Assembly: GCF_900155685.1 (NCBI RefSeq)
Contig: NZ_LT732548.1
Span: 1,694,696-1,758,695, forward strand
Source: Paenibacillus bouchesdurhonensis
GTDB lineage: Bacteria; Bacillota; Bacilli; Paenibacillales; Paenibacillaceae
DNA length: 64,000 nt
Reading direction: 5' to 3'
Both the position numbers and the translations under genes were made by a program. The notes under the pieces were generated by a model, which was not told where the DNA came from, did not search any database, and saw only the letters and a program-made list of their open reading frames with translations. Shown piece by piece: positions 1 through 7,568 of this stretch (positions are counted from its first letter, which is position 1; each line of letters begins with the position of its first letter).

Positions 1-544
1 ACGGACCCATGTCAAACATAGGCCCTCCGCCTTGCGCATAGTAGAACTCCGGATCGGGATGCCAGAATTCGTGACCACGGCTCATCATGAAGGCCGTCGC
101 CGATACTGGGCGGCCGATGACACCGTCCTCGATTAATTGGAGTGCGGTTTGGATGCCGGCTCCGAGGAAGGTTTCCGGGGCACTGCCAACGAGAAGGCCG
201 AGCTTTTTCGCCTTATCCAGCACGAGCCTGCCTTCCTCTAGTGTGGCGGTAAGCGGCTTTTCCACGTAGACATGCTTGCCGGCTTCCAGCGCTTTAATGC
301 TCACCTCGGCGTGAACGGCTGGGATCGTCAAGTTGATCACGATATCGATATCCGGATCGCCGAGCAACTCATCCGTGGTGCAAGCACGGGGAATACCGTA
401 TTTCTCCGCTTGTTCCCGAGCCCGGTTCAAATCCAGATCAGCGCAGGCCGCGAGCTCCAGAACGCCGAATTTCTTGCAGTTTTCCATATAAATGCTGCTT
501 ATTTTTCCACAGCCGATAATGCCTACCTTCATTCTATCCATCAT
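1..544 (-). CDS. Gfo/Idh/MocA family oxidoreductase, 3'-truncated by window edge
   Basis: N-terminal 181 residues of an NAD(P)-dependent sugar or inositol dehydrogenase of the Gfo/Idh/MocA family. The Rossmann motif GCGKIS is at about residues 11-16 and the family EKP motif (VYVEKPLTA) at about 93-100; the Lys of EKP is the usual catalytic lysine. The C-terminal substrate domain lies outside the window. Two adjacent ATG codons (544 and 541) follow an AAGAGGAG ribosome site; I chose the first. It is the third gene of a minus-strand operon behind a second Gfo/Idh/MocA enzyme and a ThuA-like protein, so all three probably act on one sugar or polyol derivative. The substrate cannot be read from the sequence. 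Confidence 0.9.
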   Translation of the reverse strand, partial: MMDRMKVGIIGCGKISSIYMENCKKFGVLELAACADLDLNRAREQAEKYGIPRACTTDELLGDPDIDIVINLTIPAVHAEVSIKALEAGKHVYVEKPLTATLEEGRLVLDKAKKLGLLVGSAPETFLGAGIQTALQLIEDGVIGRPVSATAFMMSRGHEFWHPDPEFYYAQGGGPMFDMGP

Positions 545-595
545 AGGACTCTCCTCTTAGAAGCAGCTTTGGGGTTATCACCCATAGCTCCTGGG

Positions 596-1330
596 TTATT
601 GACTGTCGCCCATACCGGTATAATTGTTCTGCGGCTTAAGTGCCTTGTCGCCATACAGCGCTTCGGCCTGCTGCTTGCCTTCCGCTGCCCAAAGCAAGCC
701 GCGAGTCATCAGCTCAGTGACCTGCGGAAGTGCGACGATGTCTGCGTGATGCCCCAGAGAGTTATAGTAGACGCGCCCGACTCCCCAGCGCTTCGTCCAA
801 ACAACCGGCATATCGACGGCCTTATTCAATCGATGTGGACCGTCTGCTACAGGAAAGCGGGTTGTAGCCAGCACTTCGACCGCAGGGTCGACATGCAGAT
901 AATATTGCTCGCTTTCCACCGTGAAATCTTCCATTCCTGCGACAAGCGGACTTGAGGACTGCTTGATTTCCACCGTATATTTCACACCGTCATTGCCCGG
1001 ATGGGCCACCCATTGGCCGCCGGTCATAAACTGCCAATCTACGTTATGCCGGAAAGAATCGCACATGCCGCCGTGACAGCCGGCCAGACCAGTACCGTTC
1101 TGTACAGCTGCCGATACATTGTCGACGTAAGCCTGCGGGATTTCTCCCATCGTCCAAACCGGTACGATCAGATCGAGATTCATCAGCTTCTCTGCATCTG
1201 CATACGCTTCCAATGTATCAGCAACCTCGACGTCAAATTGATGCTTGCGCAATATATTTGCAAAAATGGCAGCGACTTGTTCCGGCTCGTGTCCATCCCA
1301 GCCGCCCCAAACGATTAATCCCTTTTTCAT
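596..1330 (-). CDS. ThuA-like domain protein
   Basis: 244 residues, all one ThuA-like (class I amidotransferase-like fold) domain. Conserved stretches visible are VWGGWDGH near the N-terminus, CHGGMCDSF at about 85-93 and GGQWVAHPG at 104-112. ThuA of rhizobia works with the Gfo/Idh/MocA enzyme ThuB in trehalose and sucrose oxidation; the pairing here with two Gfo/Idh/MocA genes repeats that association. The gene starts 16 bp after the upstream oxidoreductase stop, with AAAGGAG before the ATG, and is followed by the third operon gene. No signal peptide is seen, so it should be cytoplasmic. The family call is firm; the reaction is not known from sequence. Confidence 0.85.
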   Translation of the reverse strand: MKKGLIVWGGWDGHEPEQVAAIFANILRKHQFDVEVADTLEAYADAEKLMNLDLIVPVWTMGEIPQAYVDNVSAAVQNGTGLAGCHGGMCDSFRHNVDWQFMTGGQWVAHPGNDGVKYTVEIKQSSSPLVAGMEDFTVESEQYYLHVDPAVEVLATTRFPVADGPHRLNKAVDMPVVWTKRWGVGRVYYNSLGHHADIVALPQVTELMTRGLLWAAEGKQQAEALYGDKALKPQNNYTGMGDSQ

Positions 1331-1346
1331 ATCTTATATATCTCCT

Positions 1347-2507
1347 TTACATTTCCGAGATTTCAACCCAGCGACGCTCATCGATGGAGCGTTCTACTGC
1401 TTCGAGGACAGCTTGGCATTTTACGCCGTCATGGAAATTTGGCTGCGGCAGCCTGTTTTCCCGAAGAGCATTCGTAAGTTCTAATATTTCATGGATGAAG
1501 GTATGCTCGAAGCCGATCGTATGTCCTGGCGGCCACCAGGCTTCTGCATATTCATGAGCCGGATCCGTAGCCAACACCCGCCTGAAACCTTGCACATCCT
1601 CTTCATCGGAGGTGAAGTAGACTTCAAGTTCGTTCATCCGTTCAAAATCAAATTTCACACTGCCGAGACTTCCGTTAATTTCAAAGGAATTGGTCGACCG
1701 ATGGCCTGCTGCAAAGCGCGTTGCTTCGAAGCTGCCGAGTGCGCCGCCTGCAAAGCGTGCCAAGAAAAGCGTAGCGTCGTCAACGGTTACGGGGCCCTTC
1801 GGAGCGTCCTTACTGCCTTTAGCGCTCAAGCCCGTCATCTCAGCAGCAATCGGGCGTTCTTTAATGAAGGTCTCGCTCATGCCGATAACCTCATCGATGT
1901 CTCCTACTAAATAGTGGGCAAGATCAATCAAATGGGCGCCGAGATCGCCATGCGACCCGGAGCCGGCGATTTCCTTCTGTAATCTCCAGACGAGCGGAAA
2001 TTCTGGATCCATGATCCAGTCCTGCAGGAACCAGGCTCTGAAGTGATAGATTTTGCCTAGCCTGCCGCTCTCCACCAGCTTCTTGGCCAGCTTGACCGCT
2101 GGCGAGAAGCGGTAATTAAAGCCGACCATATGAGCGACCTTGGCTTCTTCCGCTGCCTGCAGCATTTCGCGAGCATCGCTTAACGTCAGCGCAAGCGGTT
2201 TCTCGCAGAAAATATGTTTCCCCGCCTTGGCAGCAGCGAGCGCGATTTCTTTATGTGCGTCACTAGGAGCATTAATGTCGATTAAGTCGATATCGTCACG
2301 GGCGATCAGATCCTTCCAGTCTGTTACGATATCAGACCATCCCAATTGTGTGGCGGCCTCAGTTACAGCAGCTTTGTTTCTTCCGCACAGAGCGGTCATT
2401 TCAGGCTTAAGAGCTTCAGGAAAAAACATCGGCAGCGTTCGATAAGCGTTGCTGTGTGCTTTACCCATAAATTTATAACCAATCATTCCGACGCGCAGCT
2501 GTTTCAT
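1347..2507 (-). CDS. Gfo/Idh/MocA family oxidoreductase
   Basis: Full-length 386-residue NAD(P)-dependent oxidoreductase. The Rossmann segment GMIGYKFMGKAH is at residues 7-18, the catalytic-lysine motif CEKPLAL at 101-107, and a substrate-domain helix with GSGSHGDLGAHLIDLAHY in the middle of the protein, as in this family. A GGAGGG ribosome site precedes the ATG. It is the first gene of the operon with the ThuA-like gene and a second oxidoreductase. A minus-strand TATAAT box (2548-2553) sits about 40 bp upstream without a good -35, which suits control by an activator such as the adjacent AraC protein. Likely role: oxidation of a sugar or polyol at a ring hydroxyl; the substrate is inference only. 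Confidence 0.9.
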   Translation of the reverse strand: MKQLRVGMIGYKFMGKAHSNAYRTLPMFFPEALKPEMTALCGRNKAAVTEAATQLGWSDIVTDWKDLIARDDIDLIDINAPSDAHKEIALAAAKAGKHIFCEKPLALTLSDAREMLQAAEEAKVAHMVGFNYRFSPAVKLAKKLVESGRLGKIYHFRAWFLQDWIMDPEFPLVWRLQKEIAGSGSHGDLGAHLIDLAHYLVGDIDEVIGMSETFIKERPIAAEMTGLSAKGSKDAPKGPVTVDDATLFLARFAGGALGSFEATRFAAGHRSTNSFEINGSLGSVKFDFERMNELEVYFTSDEEDVQGFRRVLATDPAHEYAEAWWPPGHTIGFEHTFIHEILELTNALRENRLPQPNFHDGVKCQAVLEAVERSIDERRWVEISEM

Positions 2508-2547
2508 TGTATCCCTCCATCACATCATAATAATTGATATCACTATC

Positions 2548-2553
2548 ATTATA
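2548..2553 (-). promoter_or_regulatory. -10 box of the oxidoreductase operon
   Basis: A perfect TATAAT on the minus strand about 40 bp upstream of the first oxidoreductase gene. An imperfect inverted repeat (ATAATTGAT / ATCATTAT) overlaps it. No recognisable TTGACA lies 16-18 bp upstream, consistent with activator dependence. Confidence 0.45.
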
Positions 2554-2599
2554 GAAAGTAGCGCAATGAATCTCTCGCCAGTTTATGCTTATTCATAGA

Positions 2600-2630
2600 C
2601 AAAAAATGCACTTTAAGCATAAAGTGCATT
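2600..2630 (-). terminator. Rho-independent terminator of the AraC gene
   Basis: On the minus strand, 11-bp arms AATGCACTTTA (2605-2615) and TAAAGTGCATT (2620-2630) with a 4-nt loop, followed by a run of six T. It lies just downstream of the AraC-family gene and separates it from the oxidoreductase operon. Confidence 0.85.
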
Positions 2631-2669
2631 TCAGATTGAAGATAGAATTGGCTAATAGGCTTTATAATA

Positions 2670-3494
2670 TCAAGAGACGCCGTAACGTGAGCTTGAAGGA
2701 ACGCAGCCCTTCAGTTCTTTATATACCCGATTGAACGTACGAATGCTGTTGAAGCCGCATTCCAGCGCAATCTCCATGATGCTGGCATCACTGCTGATCA
2801 GTTTGCGTTCCGCCTTGAGCACACGGATCGTATTGAGATAGGTTCGAAAATTCATACCTATAGCGCTTTTGAACGTACGGCAAAAATAAGATGGCTCCAT
2901 TTGAAAATGGGCCGAGATCATTTCCACCGATAAATCATCCTGATAATTCTCTTCGATGAACGACAAAATTTGCTGTGTTCTAGCCCGCTTCGATTCGAGC
3001 TTGCTTCGCGAGCTGCGGCTCAGGCTCTGAGTCGGCAAGCTTCTCTGCAGCGTTCCGCATAACTCAAGCAGACCGGCCTTAATGAACATTTGATGACCGG
3101 GCCTGGCGTTCTCTTTTTCCTCTATAATGCCGTAAAGCAGCTGCTTGATATGCGTAAATGCCGGGTGCCCTCCCGGGATGAAGGGAGAAACAAAGCTGAA
3201 ATCATTTGGCCAGTTCACGGCCAGGCTGATCATTTCCGGTTTGAATATGAGTATGATGACCTGTGAATTTTCCTTGCTCTCAAAATAATGAATGTCGTTA
3301 CTGCAGCAAATGACCATATCGCCTTGCGTGAGAAGACGTTTTTCCTCATTTACTCCGACTAGGATGCTTCCTGTTTCCACATAAATAAACTCAATTTCAG
3401 AATGATAATGTGCATAGAACGTCAGGTTATGTCCGTGGTGGATAACTAATGGCAGCTCGTAATCCAGTATCCAATTTTGATAGAAAGATTTCAT
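2670..3494 (-). CDS. AraC family transcriptional regulator
   Basis: 274 residues: an N-terminal cupin-type sensing domain (about 1-150) and a C-terminal double helix-turn-helix AraC domain (about 175-270) with the usual SAHFQMEPSYFCRTFK and second-helix GFNSIRTFNRVYKELKG segments. It is encoded just upstream of, and in the same direction as, the oxidoreductase/ThuA operon, but has its own terminator. It probably activates that operon in response to a sugar bound by the cupin domain. Binding sites were not identified. Confidence 0.9.
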   Translation of the reverse strand: MKSFYQNWILDYELPLVIHHGHNLTFYAHYHSEIEFIYVETGSILVGVNEEKRLLTQGDMVICCSNDIHYFESKENSQVIILIFKPEMISLAVNWPNDFSFVSPFIPGGHPAFTHIKQLLYGIIEEKENARPGHQMFIKAGLLELCGTLQRSLPTQSLSRSSRSKLESKRARTQQILSFIEENYQDDLSVEMISAHFQMEPSYFCRTFKSAIGMNFRTYLNTIRVLKAERKLISSDASIMEIALECGFNSIRTFNRVYKELKGCVPSSSRYGVS

Positions 3495-3595
3495 GCCCTC
3501 ACTCCCGTGCTTTGAACATTACACACTTTCATCATATCGAGAAGTACAATTAATGTCTAATGGGAGAGAGAGGGCATAGCTGTTTGAAGCCTCTT

Positions 3596-3664
3596 TTATT
3601 TGGTTTTTCTGAACAGGGTAGCAATAACGCCGATCACGATAAACAGAATGATGCTGGAGATCAT
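3596..3664 (-). CDS. Possible 22-residue membrane peptide
   Basis: Short frame starting at an ATG at 3664 and encoding a very hydrophobic segment (MISSIILFIVIGVIATLF) followed by a basic tail RKTK, the layout of a small single-span membrane protein. There is an in-frame stop just upstream and no good ribosome site, so it may be chance or a decayed gene. It occupies the otherwise empty space between the AraC regulator and the thioesterase. Confidence 0.22.
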   Translation of the reverse strand: MISSIILFIVIGVIATLFRKTK

Positions 3665-3696
3665 TAATTCTTATGTAAATAATTTGAATATCGAAG

Positions 3697-3702
3697 TATA
3701 AT
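3697..3702 (+). promoter_or_regulatory. Possible -10 box upstream of the thioesterase
   Basis: TATAAT about 130 bp before the chosen thioesterase start. No convincing -35. Apart from the tiny frame at 3596-3664 and this box, I see nothing else in the 338-bp gap 3495-3832. Confidence 0.3.
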
Positions 3703-3832
3703 TAGTCTATTGGAAGAAAAATATGGAATATTGGCGACTGTTAGGAGCTGGACATCTCCGATGCAGTCCAATATCGACAGCCGGGAGTATGTTCATTTGC
3801 TTGGGGATGAAATGGAGAGGAGAGATATACAT

Positions 3833-4549
3833 ATGTCTATAGGTAAATTAATATGTATTGCGCATGCGGGTGGCAGTGCATCGTCTTACTTGCGTTGGAG
3901 CAGGTATTTCGATGCGAATATGAAGGTTGTTCCGCTTGAGTATGCGGGGCGAGGGGTGAGATCGAGTGAGAAATTATACAATAATATGAACGAGGCCGTG
4001 GCAGATCTTGTCGATGAGTTGAAGCCGCATCTAGCCGATGGCATTCCTTACGCACTGTTTGGGCACAGTCTCGGAGCGCTGGCTGCTTACGAGCTGGCTT
4101 GTGAGCTGCAAAAGTCTCATTTGCTTATGCCGACAATATTAGTCGTCTCGGGGAGAAATCCACCCCATATGAGGAGTACAAAAAAACGTCATGAATTGCC
4201 CGAGGCAGAGTTTCGGGAGGAATTGATCACTATGGGCGGAACGCCTTCCGAGCTGCTGCAAGACAAATCGTTCGCCGAATATTTCATTCCGATCGCCCGC
4301 TCCGATTTCAAGCTCGCCGAAACGTATCAGTTGCAGTCGGCAAGACCTAAGCTGCATACAAACGTAGGTATATTGAATGGTATGGCTGATGAATGGGTCG
4401 ATCTGGAGCATGCGGACAAATGGGGGGATTACTGTGAAGGGATTGTTTGGAATGAGCAGTTCCCGGGAGGTCACTTTTACCTGCATGAGTCTCCCGAGCA
4501 AGTGGCTTTATTCTTGAACCGAAGGCTCGCCCAGCAGCCCGTTTGGTAA
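3833..4549 (+). CDS. Type II thioesterase (SrfA-D/GrsT-like alpha/beta hydrolase)
   Basis: 238 residues from the ATG at 3833, which has GGAGAGGAG in front; in-frame codons extend upstream to 3710 but lack a ribosome site and homology-like content. The N-terminal CIAHAGGSASSY matches the family's F-HAGG start, GHSLGA is the nucleophile elbow (Ser near residue 72), an Asp lies in the segment DEWVDLE, and the His is in GGHFYLHE. Type II thioesterases remove wrong acyl groups from NRPS and PKS carrier proteins. No NRPS, PKS or carrier gene lies nearby, so this is an orphan copy or serves a cluster elsewhere. Length and motifs are normal. Confidence 0.88.
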   Translation: MSIGKLICIAHAGGSASSYLRWSRYFDANMKVVPLEYAGRGVRSSEKLYNNMNEAVADLVDELKPHLADGIPYALFGHSLGALAAYELACELQKSHLLMPTILVVSGRNPPHMRSTKKRHELPEAEFREELITMGGTPSELLQDKSFAEYFIPIARSDFKLAETYQLQSARPKLHTNVGILNGMADEWVDLEHADKWGDYCEGIVWNEQFPGGHFYLHESPEQVALFLNRRLAQQPVW

Positions 4550-4589
4550 ATATCGTTTGAAGGCTAATTTTATAGAACTGGAGAAGGCT

Positions 4590-4606
4590 GGCGCCATAAT
4601 GGCGCC
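4590..4606 (+). terminator. Stem-loop after the thioesterase gene
   Basis: Perfect 7-bp arms GGCGCCA and TGGCGCC around a TAA loop, 40 bp after the stop, followed by GGTTTATTT. The T tract is weak, so termination is likely but not certain. Confidence 0.6.
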
Positions 4607-4757
4607 GGTTTATTTGCTATTAAAACATACTAATATAATCATTAATCGTTTTAAATTAACAAATAGTGCGTATTATATATTGAATATTAATTAATTATGA
4701 CGTAATATATACACAATAAAACTTTTTTTAAGGAAAGGAGGAATCGAAATTCGCTAA

Positions 4758-4794
4758 TATGACATTCTAATGATCGATGCAGGAATGTTATACT
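4758..4794 (+). promoter_or_regulatory. Two CcpN-operator-like sites upstream of ccpN
   Basis: Two 11-mers resemble the published CcpN site TRTGHYATAYW (recalled from B. subtilis work, not checked here): TATGACATTCT at 4758-4768 (10 of 11) and AATGTTATACT at 4784-4794 (10 of 11). They are 26 bp apart start to start. The second contains TATACT, which could also serve as the -10 box (4789-4794) of the ccpN operon. If both readings hold, CcpN would repress its own operon. Confidence 0.4.
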
Positions 4795-4825
4795 AAGAGC
4801 GAACTTATCTGAAGCGGAGGGATTT

Positions 4826-5467
4826 ATTATCAAACTTACATCCCGTCAAATAGAAATTATTGACATTGTGAAAAAGCATGCTCCGATTACCGGAGATCTC
4901 ATAGCTGAAATGCTAAATTTAACTCGCCCAACGATCCGTTCAGATTTGTCCATTCTCGTTATGCTCGATTACATCGATGCTAAACCGAAGGTAGGATATT
5001 TTTTGGGCAAGAGAAGAACGCCTGAAGACGGGAGCAAGCTTCCGCTGCTCGATATGAAGGTCGGTGATCTTCACGGCGTGCCGGTGATTGTCCGTGAAAC
5101 AACAACGATTCAAGAGGCGGTCGTCTCGCTGTTTTTAGAAAATGTAGGTCATTTGATTGTTACAGATGAGCAAGGAAGATTAGCCGGGATCGTATCCCGC
5201 AAGGATCTGCTCAAAGTAACGCTTGGCAATGCTACTGCATCTTCAATGCCCGTAAGTTTCATCATGACTCGGCGCCCCAACATTATCACCGTCTCGCCGG
5301 AGGATTCTGTGCTTGAGGCGGCAAGGAAAATTATCGCTCATCAAATTGACAGCTTGCCTGTTGTTGTGCCGGCGGAAACCGGAGAAGAAGGGGACGTGAA
5401 GGTGGTAGGGCGAATTTCTAAAACAAACATAATAAAAATGTTGCTAGATACGATAGCTGAGGAATAG
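4826..5467 (+). CDS. ccpN: CcpN-type transcriptional repressor (HTH + two CBS domains), non-canonical start
   Basis: 213 residues if read from ATT at 4826. Residues 1-60 form a winged-helix DNA-binding domain (SRQIEIIDIVKKHAPITGDL, then NLTRPTIRSDL), followed by two CBS domains that bind nucleotides. CcpN of B. subtilis represses gluconeogenic genes (gapB, pckA) when glucose is present; its length is about 212. The first canonical start in frame is a GTG at 4868, which would cut away the first helix. The frame runs open from a TGA at 4760 with no ATG, GTG or TTG before that GTG, while a strong GGAGGG (4816-4821) sits 4 nt before ATT 4826 and 7 nt before ATC 4829. I therefore place the start at one of these. 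It is followed 13 bp later by its usual partner, the PPDK regulator. Confidence 0.85.
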   Translation: MIKLTSRQIEIIDIVKKHAPITGDLIAEMLNLTRPTIRSDLSILVMLDYIDAKPKVGYFLGKRRTPEDGSKLPLLDMKVGDLHGVPVIVRETTTIQEAVVSLFLENVGHLIVTDEQGRLAGIVSRKDLLKVTLGNATASSMPVSFIMTRRPNIITVSPEDSVLEAARKIIAHQIDSLPVVVPAETGEEGDVKVVGRISKTNIIKMLLDTIAEE

Positions 5468-5480
5468 TGGGAGGAATGGG

Positions 5481-6278
5481 ATGAATCAGGCTCCAGCTCA
5501 TTTTATAGCAATCTGTTCAGATTCCATCGGGGAGACTGCCGAGGCGGTTGTCCGGGCCACTCTTGAGCAATTCGAATTATCCAACACAGAGATCAAGAGA
5601 TTTATGCATGTGCGCGATGAAGAGGAGTTAAGTCGTCTGATGGAGGAAGTATCTGAACGCGGAGGTTTCGTTGTATACACGTTAGTGCAGCCCGAGCTGC
5701 GAGAGGCGATGAGGGAGGAAGCCGTCCGCTTAAACGTTCGTGCCGTAGATATTATGGGGCCGATGATGCAGGCTTTTGTTGATACATTTAATGATACGCC
5801 GAAACGTACGCCAGGCCATAAGCTCGATGAGGATTATTTCCAGCGGGTGGACGCAATAGAATTCGCCGTAAACAACGACGATGGCAAAGACGTAGGCGCA
5901 ATACTTAAGGCAGATATCGTTATTCTCGGGGTTTCGCGAATTTCCAAGACGCCGCTGTCCATGTTTTTGGCACATAAGGGGAGGAAAGTCGTCAACTATC
6001 CCGTTGTTCCTGAATTAACGCCTCCTAGCCAATTGAAAGAGGTCGACAGCCATAAAATAATCGGATTGACGATCGATGCGCAGCATTTGGTCAAAATCCG
6101 TTCAGAACGACTTAAGGCGCTGGGATTGCCGGATGATGCCGAATACGCTTCATTGGAGCGGGTTGAGAATGAATTGAAATATGCCCAGTCGCTGTTTGCC
6201 TCGTTAGGCTGCCAGGTCATTGACGTCACCGACAAGGCGATCGAAGAAACCGCTGGGCTGATCATGAAGCACTTATAA
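5481..6278 (+). CDS. ppsR: Pyruvate,phosphate dikinase / PEP synthase regulatory protein (kinase-pyrophosphorylase)
   Basis: 265-residue DUF299-family bifunctional enzyme that inactivates PPDK or PEP synthase by ADP-dependent phosphorylation and reactivates it by phosphate-dependent removal. The N-terminal ICSDSIGETAEAVVRATLEQF segment and the P-loop-like GVSRISKTP at about 150-158 are diagnostic. The start ATG follows GGGAGGAATGGG. It sits 13 bp behind ccpN, the conserved ccpN-yqfL order of Bacillus, and 54 bp before glpX. Together the operon controls the PEP and fructose bisphosphate steps of gluconeogenesis. In B. subtilis the homologue is called yqfL; the symbol ppsR is the general one. 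Confidence 0.93.
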   Translation: MNQAPAHFIAICSDSIGETAEAVVRATLEQFELSNTEIKRFMHVRDEEELSRLMEEVSERGGFVVYTLVQPELREAMREEAVRLNVRAVDIMGPMMQAFVDTFNDTPKRTPGHKLDEDYFQRVDAIEFAVNNDDGKDVGAILKADIVILGVSRISKTPLSMFLAHKGRKVVNYPVVPELTPPSQLKEVDSHKIIGLTIDAQHLVKIRSERLKALGLPDDAEYASLERVENELKYAQSLFASLGCQVIDVTDKAIEETAGLIMKHL

Positions 6279-6332
6279 ATTTCTTGAAATGGAAGTTTGC
6301 AAAATATAAATAAGTGGGTGGAGGGAGTAAAT

Positions 6333-7307
6333 ATGGAGCGTCATATAGCACTGGAATTAGTACGCATTACGGAGGCGGCAGCCCTTGAGGCGGCTCGCTG
6401 GACAGGTCGGGGCGACAAGAATAGCGCTGATGAGGCGGCAACATTAGCAATACGCAGCAAATTTAATTCCGTAGCTATTGACGGTACTGTAGTTATTGGT
6501 GAAGGAGAGATGGATGAAGCCCCTATGCTGTATATCGGTGAAAAAATAGGCAATCGCCGCGGCCCAAGAGTCGATATCGCGGTCGATCCTTTGGAGGGGA
6601 CGGAGACGGTAGCAAACGGGTTGAACAATGCCATCTCCGTTATTGCCGCTGCTCCCCAGGGCAGCCTGCTCCATGCCCCCGATATTTATATGGAGAAGCT
6701 CGCTGTAGGGCCGGCGCTTGCCGGACAGCTATCACTCGATGATCCCATCGAGACGACGCTCGCCAAAGCTTCTGCTATATTAGATAAGCCGCTCGCGGAC
6801 ATGACAGTGTCAATTCTGGATCGGGAACGGCATGCGGCTTTGATCGATGCCCTGCGTAAATCCGGCGTCCGGATCAAGCTGCTGAGTCACGGCGATGTGA
6901 TGGGAGCCATCGAAGCTGCTATGGAGAAGGATGTCGATATGTATGTGGGCTCCGGCGGAGCGCCGGAAGGCGTGCTTGCCGCAGCCGCGCTAAAATGCCT
7001 CGGCGGGGAGATGCAGGGCAGACTTCTTCCTAATGGACTTGAGGAATACAATCGCTGCATTCGCATGGGGCTTGCCAAGCCGGATCAATTGCTGCGGATG
7101 GAGGATATGATCGGTCATGACAACGTCCTGTTTGTAGCTACCGGCGTGACATCGGGTGATTTTCTGCATGGGGTGCGCTACCTGCCTAAGCATAAGGCAG
7201 AAACCCATTCCGTTATTATGCACTCCGAGAACAGAACGATCAGCTATATTGAGACCACGCATCATTTTACCGAGCAGCTCAACTCGGTGAGAGGTGCGGC
7301 CATATAA
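6333..7307 (+). CDS. glpX: Class II fructose-1,6-bisphosphatase
   Basis: 324 residues from the ATG at 6333, preceded by GGAGGGAG; an in-frame TTG 36 bp upstream lacks a ribosome site. It dephosphorylates fructose 1,6-bisphosphate in gluconeogenesis. The metal and phosphate motifs of the GlpX family are present: GEGEMDEAPML at about 56-66, VDPLEGT at about 82-88, and YVGSGGAPEG further on. Length matches family members. It is the last gene of the ccpN operon and is followed by a strong terminator. The linkage of a GlpX enzyme with CcpN and the PPDK regulator makes this a dedicated gluconeogenesis unit; in B. subtilis glpX lies elsewhere. Confidence 0.95.
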   Translation: MERHIALELVRITEAAALEAARWTGRGDKNSADEAATLAIRSKFNSVAIDGTVVIGEGEMDEAPMLYIGEKIGNRRGPRVDIAVDPLEGTETVANGLNNAISVIAAAPQGSLLHAPDIYMEKLAVGPALAGQLSLDDPIETTLAKASAILDKPLADMTVSILDRERHAALIDALRKSGVRIKLLSHGDVMGAIEAAMEKDVDMYVGSGGAPEGVLAAAALKCLGGEMQGRLLPNGLEEYNRCIRMGLAKPDQLLRMEDMIGHDNVLFVATGVTSGDFLHGVRYLPKHKAETHSVIMHSENRTISYIETTHHFTEQLNSVRGAAI

Positions 7308-7337
7308 CAACTACTGGATCGAATTACTTATGAATAG

Positions 7338-7389
7338 AACGGGACTACTTCTAGAGCTGCGCTGGCTTTGTAGAGTAGTCTCGTTTTTT
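7338..7389 (+). terminator. Rho-independent terminator of the ccpN operon
   Basis: Arms AACGGGACTACTTCTA and TAGAGTAGTCTCGTT pair with one bulge and one wobble, followed by TTTTTT. It lies 30 bp after the glpX stop. Confidence 0.85.
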
Positions 7390-7447
7390 GAAGAGAATAT
7401 AAATAAAATATACCAAAATATATAATTTATGGTAGAATCGAAAGTGT

Positions 7448-7551
7448 GGGAGGTGATTAATCTGGATCGAGAGGCGAGGGGAGGTTATGGGATCAATCTA
7501 TTAATCAGCAAATTGAAAACGCTTTCTATTCTCTGTGCTTACTATATTTGA
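7448..7551 (+). other. Strong ribosome site with a 29-residue frame starting at CTG
   Basis: GGGAGGTGATTAAT at 7448-7461 is a near-perfect ribosome site at ideal distance from CTG (7462-7464). The frame from CTG runs 29 codons to TGA at 7549-7551, ending 17 bp before the pectate lyase ATG. A TATAAT (7421-7426) and TAGAAT (7433-7438) lie upstream. It could be a leader peptide with a non-ATG start or the stub of a gene whose ATG mutated. I do not recognise the peptide. Confidence 0.25.
7514..7527 (+). promoter_or_regulatory. cre site (CcpA operator) upstream of pectate lyase
   Basis: TGAAAACGCTTTCT matches all 14 positions of the cre consensus TGWAARCGYTWNCW. It ends 41 bp before the pectate lyase ATG, the position expected for carbon catabolite repression by CcpA with HPr-Ser-P. 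Confidence 0.8.
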
Positions 7552-7568
7552 AAAAGGATGTGAACCGT

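Noticed and set aside
272..955. Plus-strand open frame (227 codons) opposite the ThuA-like gene and the start of the partial oxidoreductase
   Set aside because: Overlaps two well-supported minus-strand genes and resembles no protein family.
4731..4769. Strong AAAGGAGG followed by a three-codon frame (ATG ACA TTC stop)
   Set aside because: Spacing of 17 bp is too long and the frame is only three codons. I kept the region as upstream regulatory DNA.
4868..4870. GTG at 4868 as the start of ccpN
   Set aside because: It removes the first helix of the DNA-binding domain, has no ribosome site, and gives a protein about 13 residues shorter than the family.
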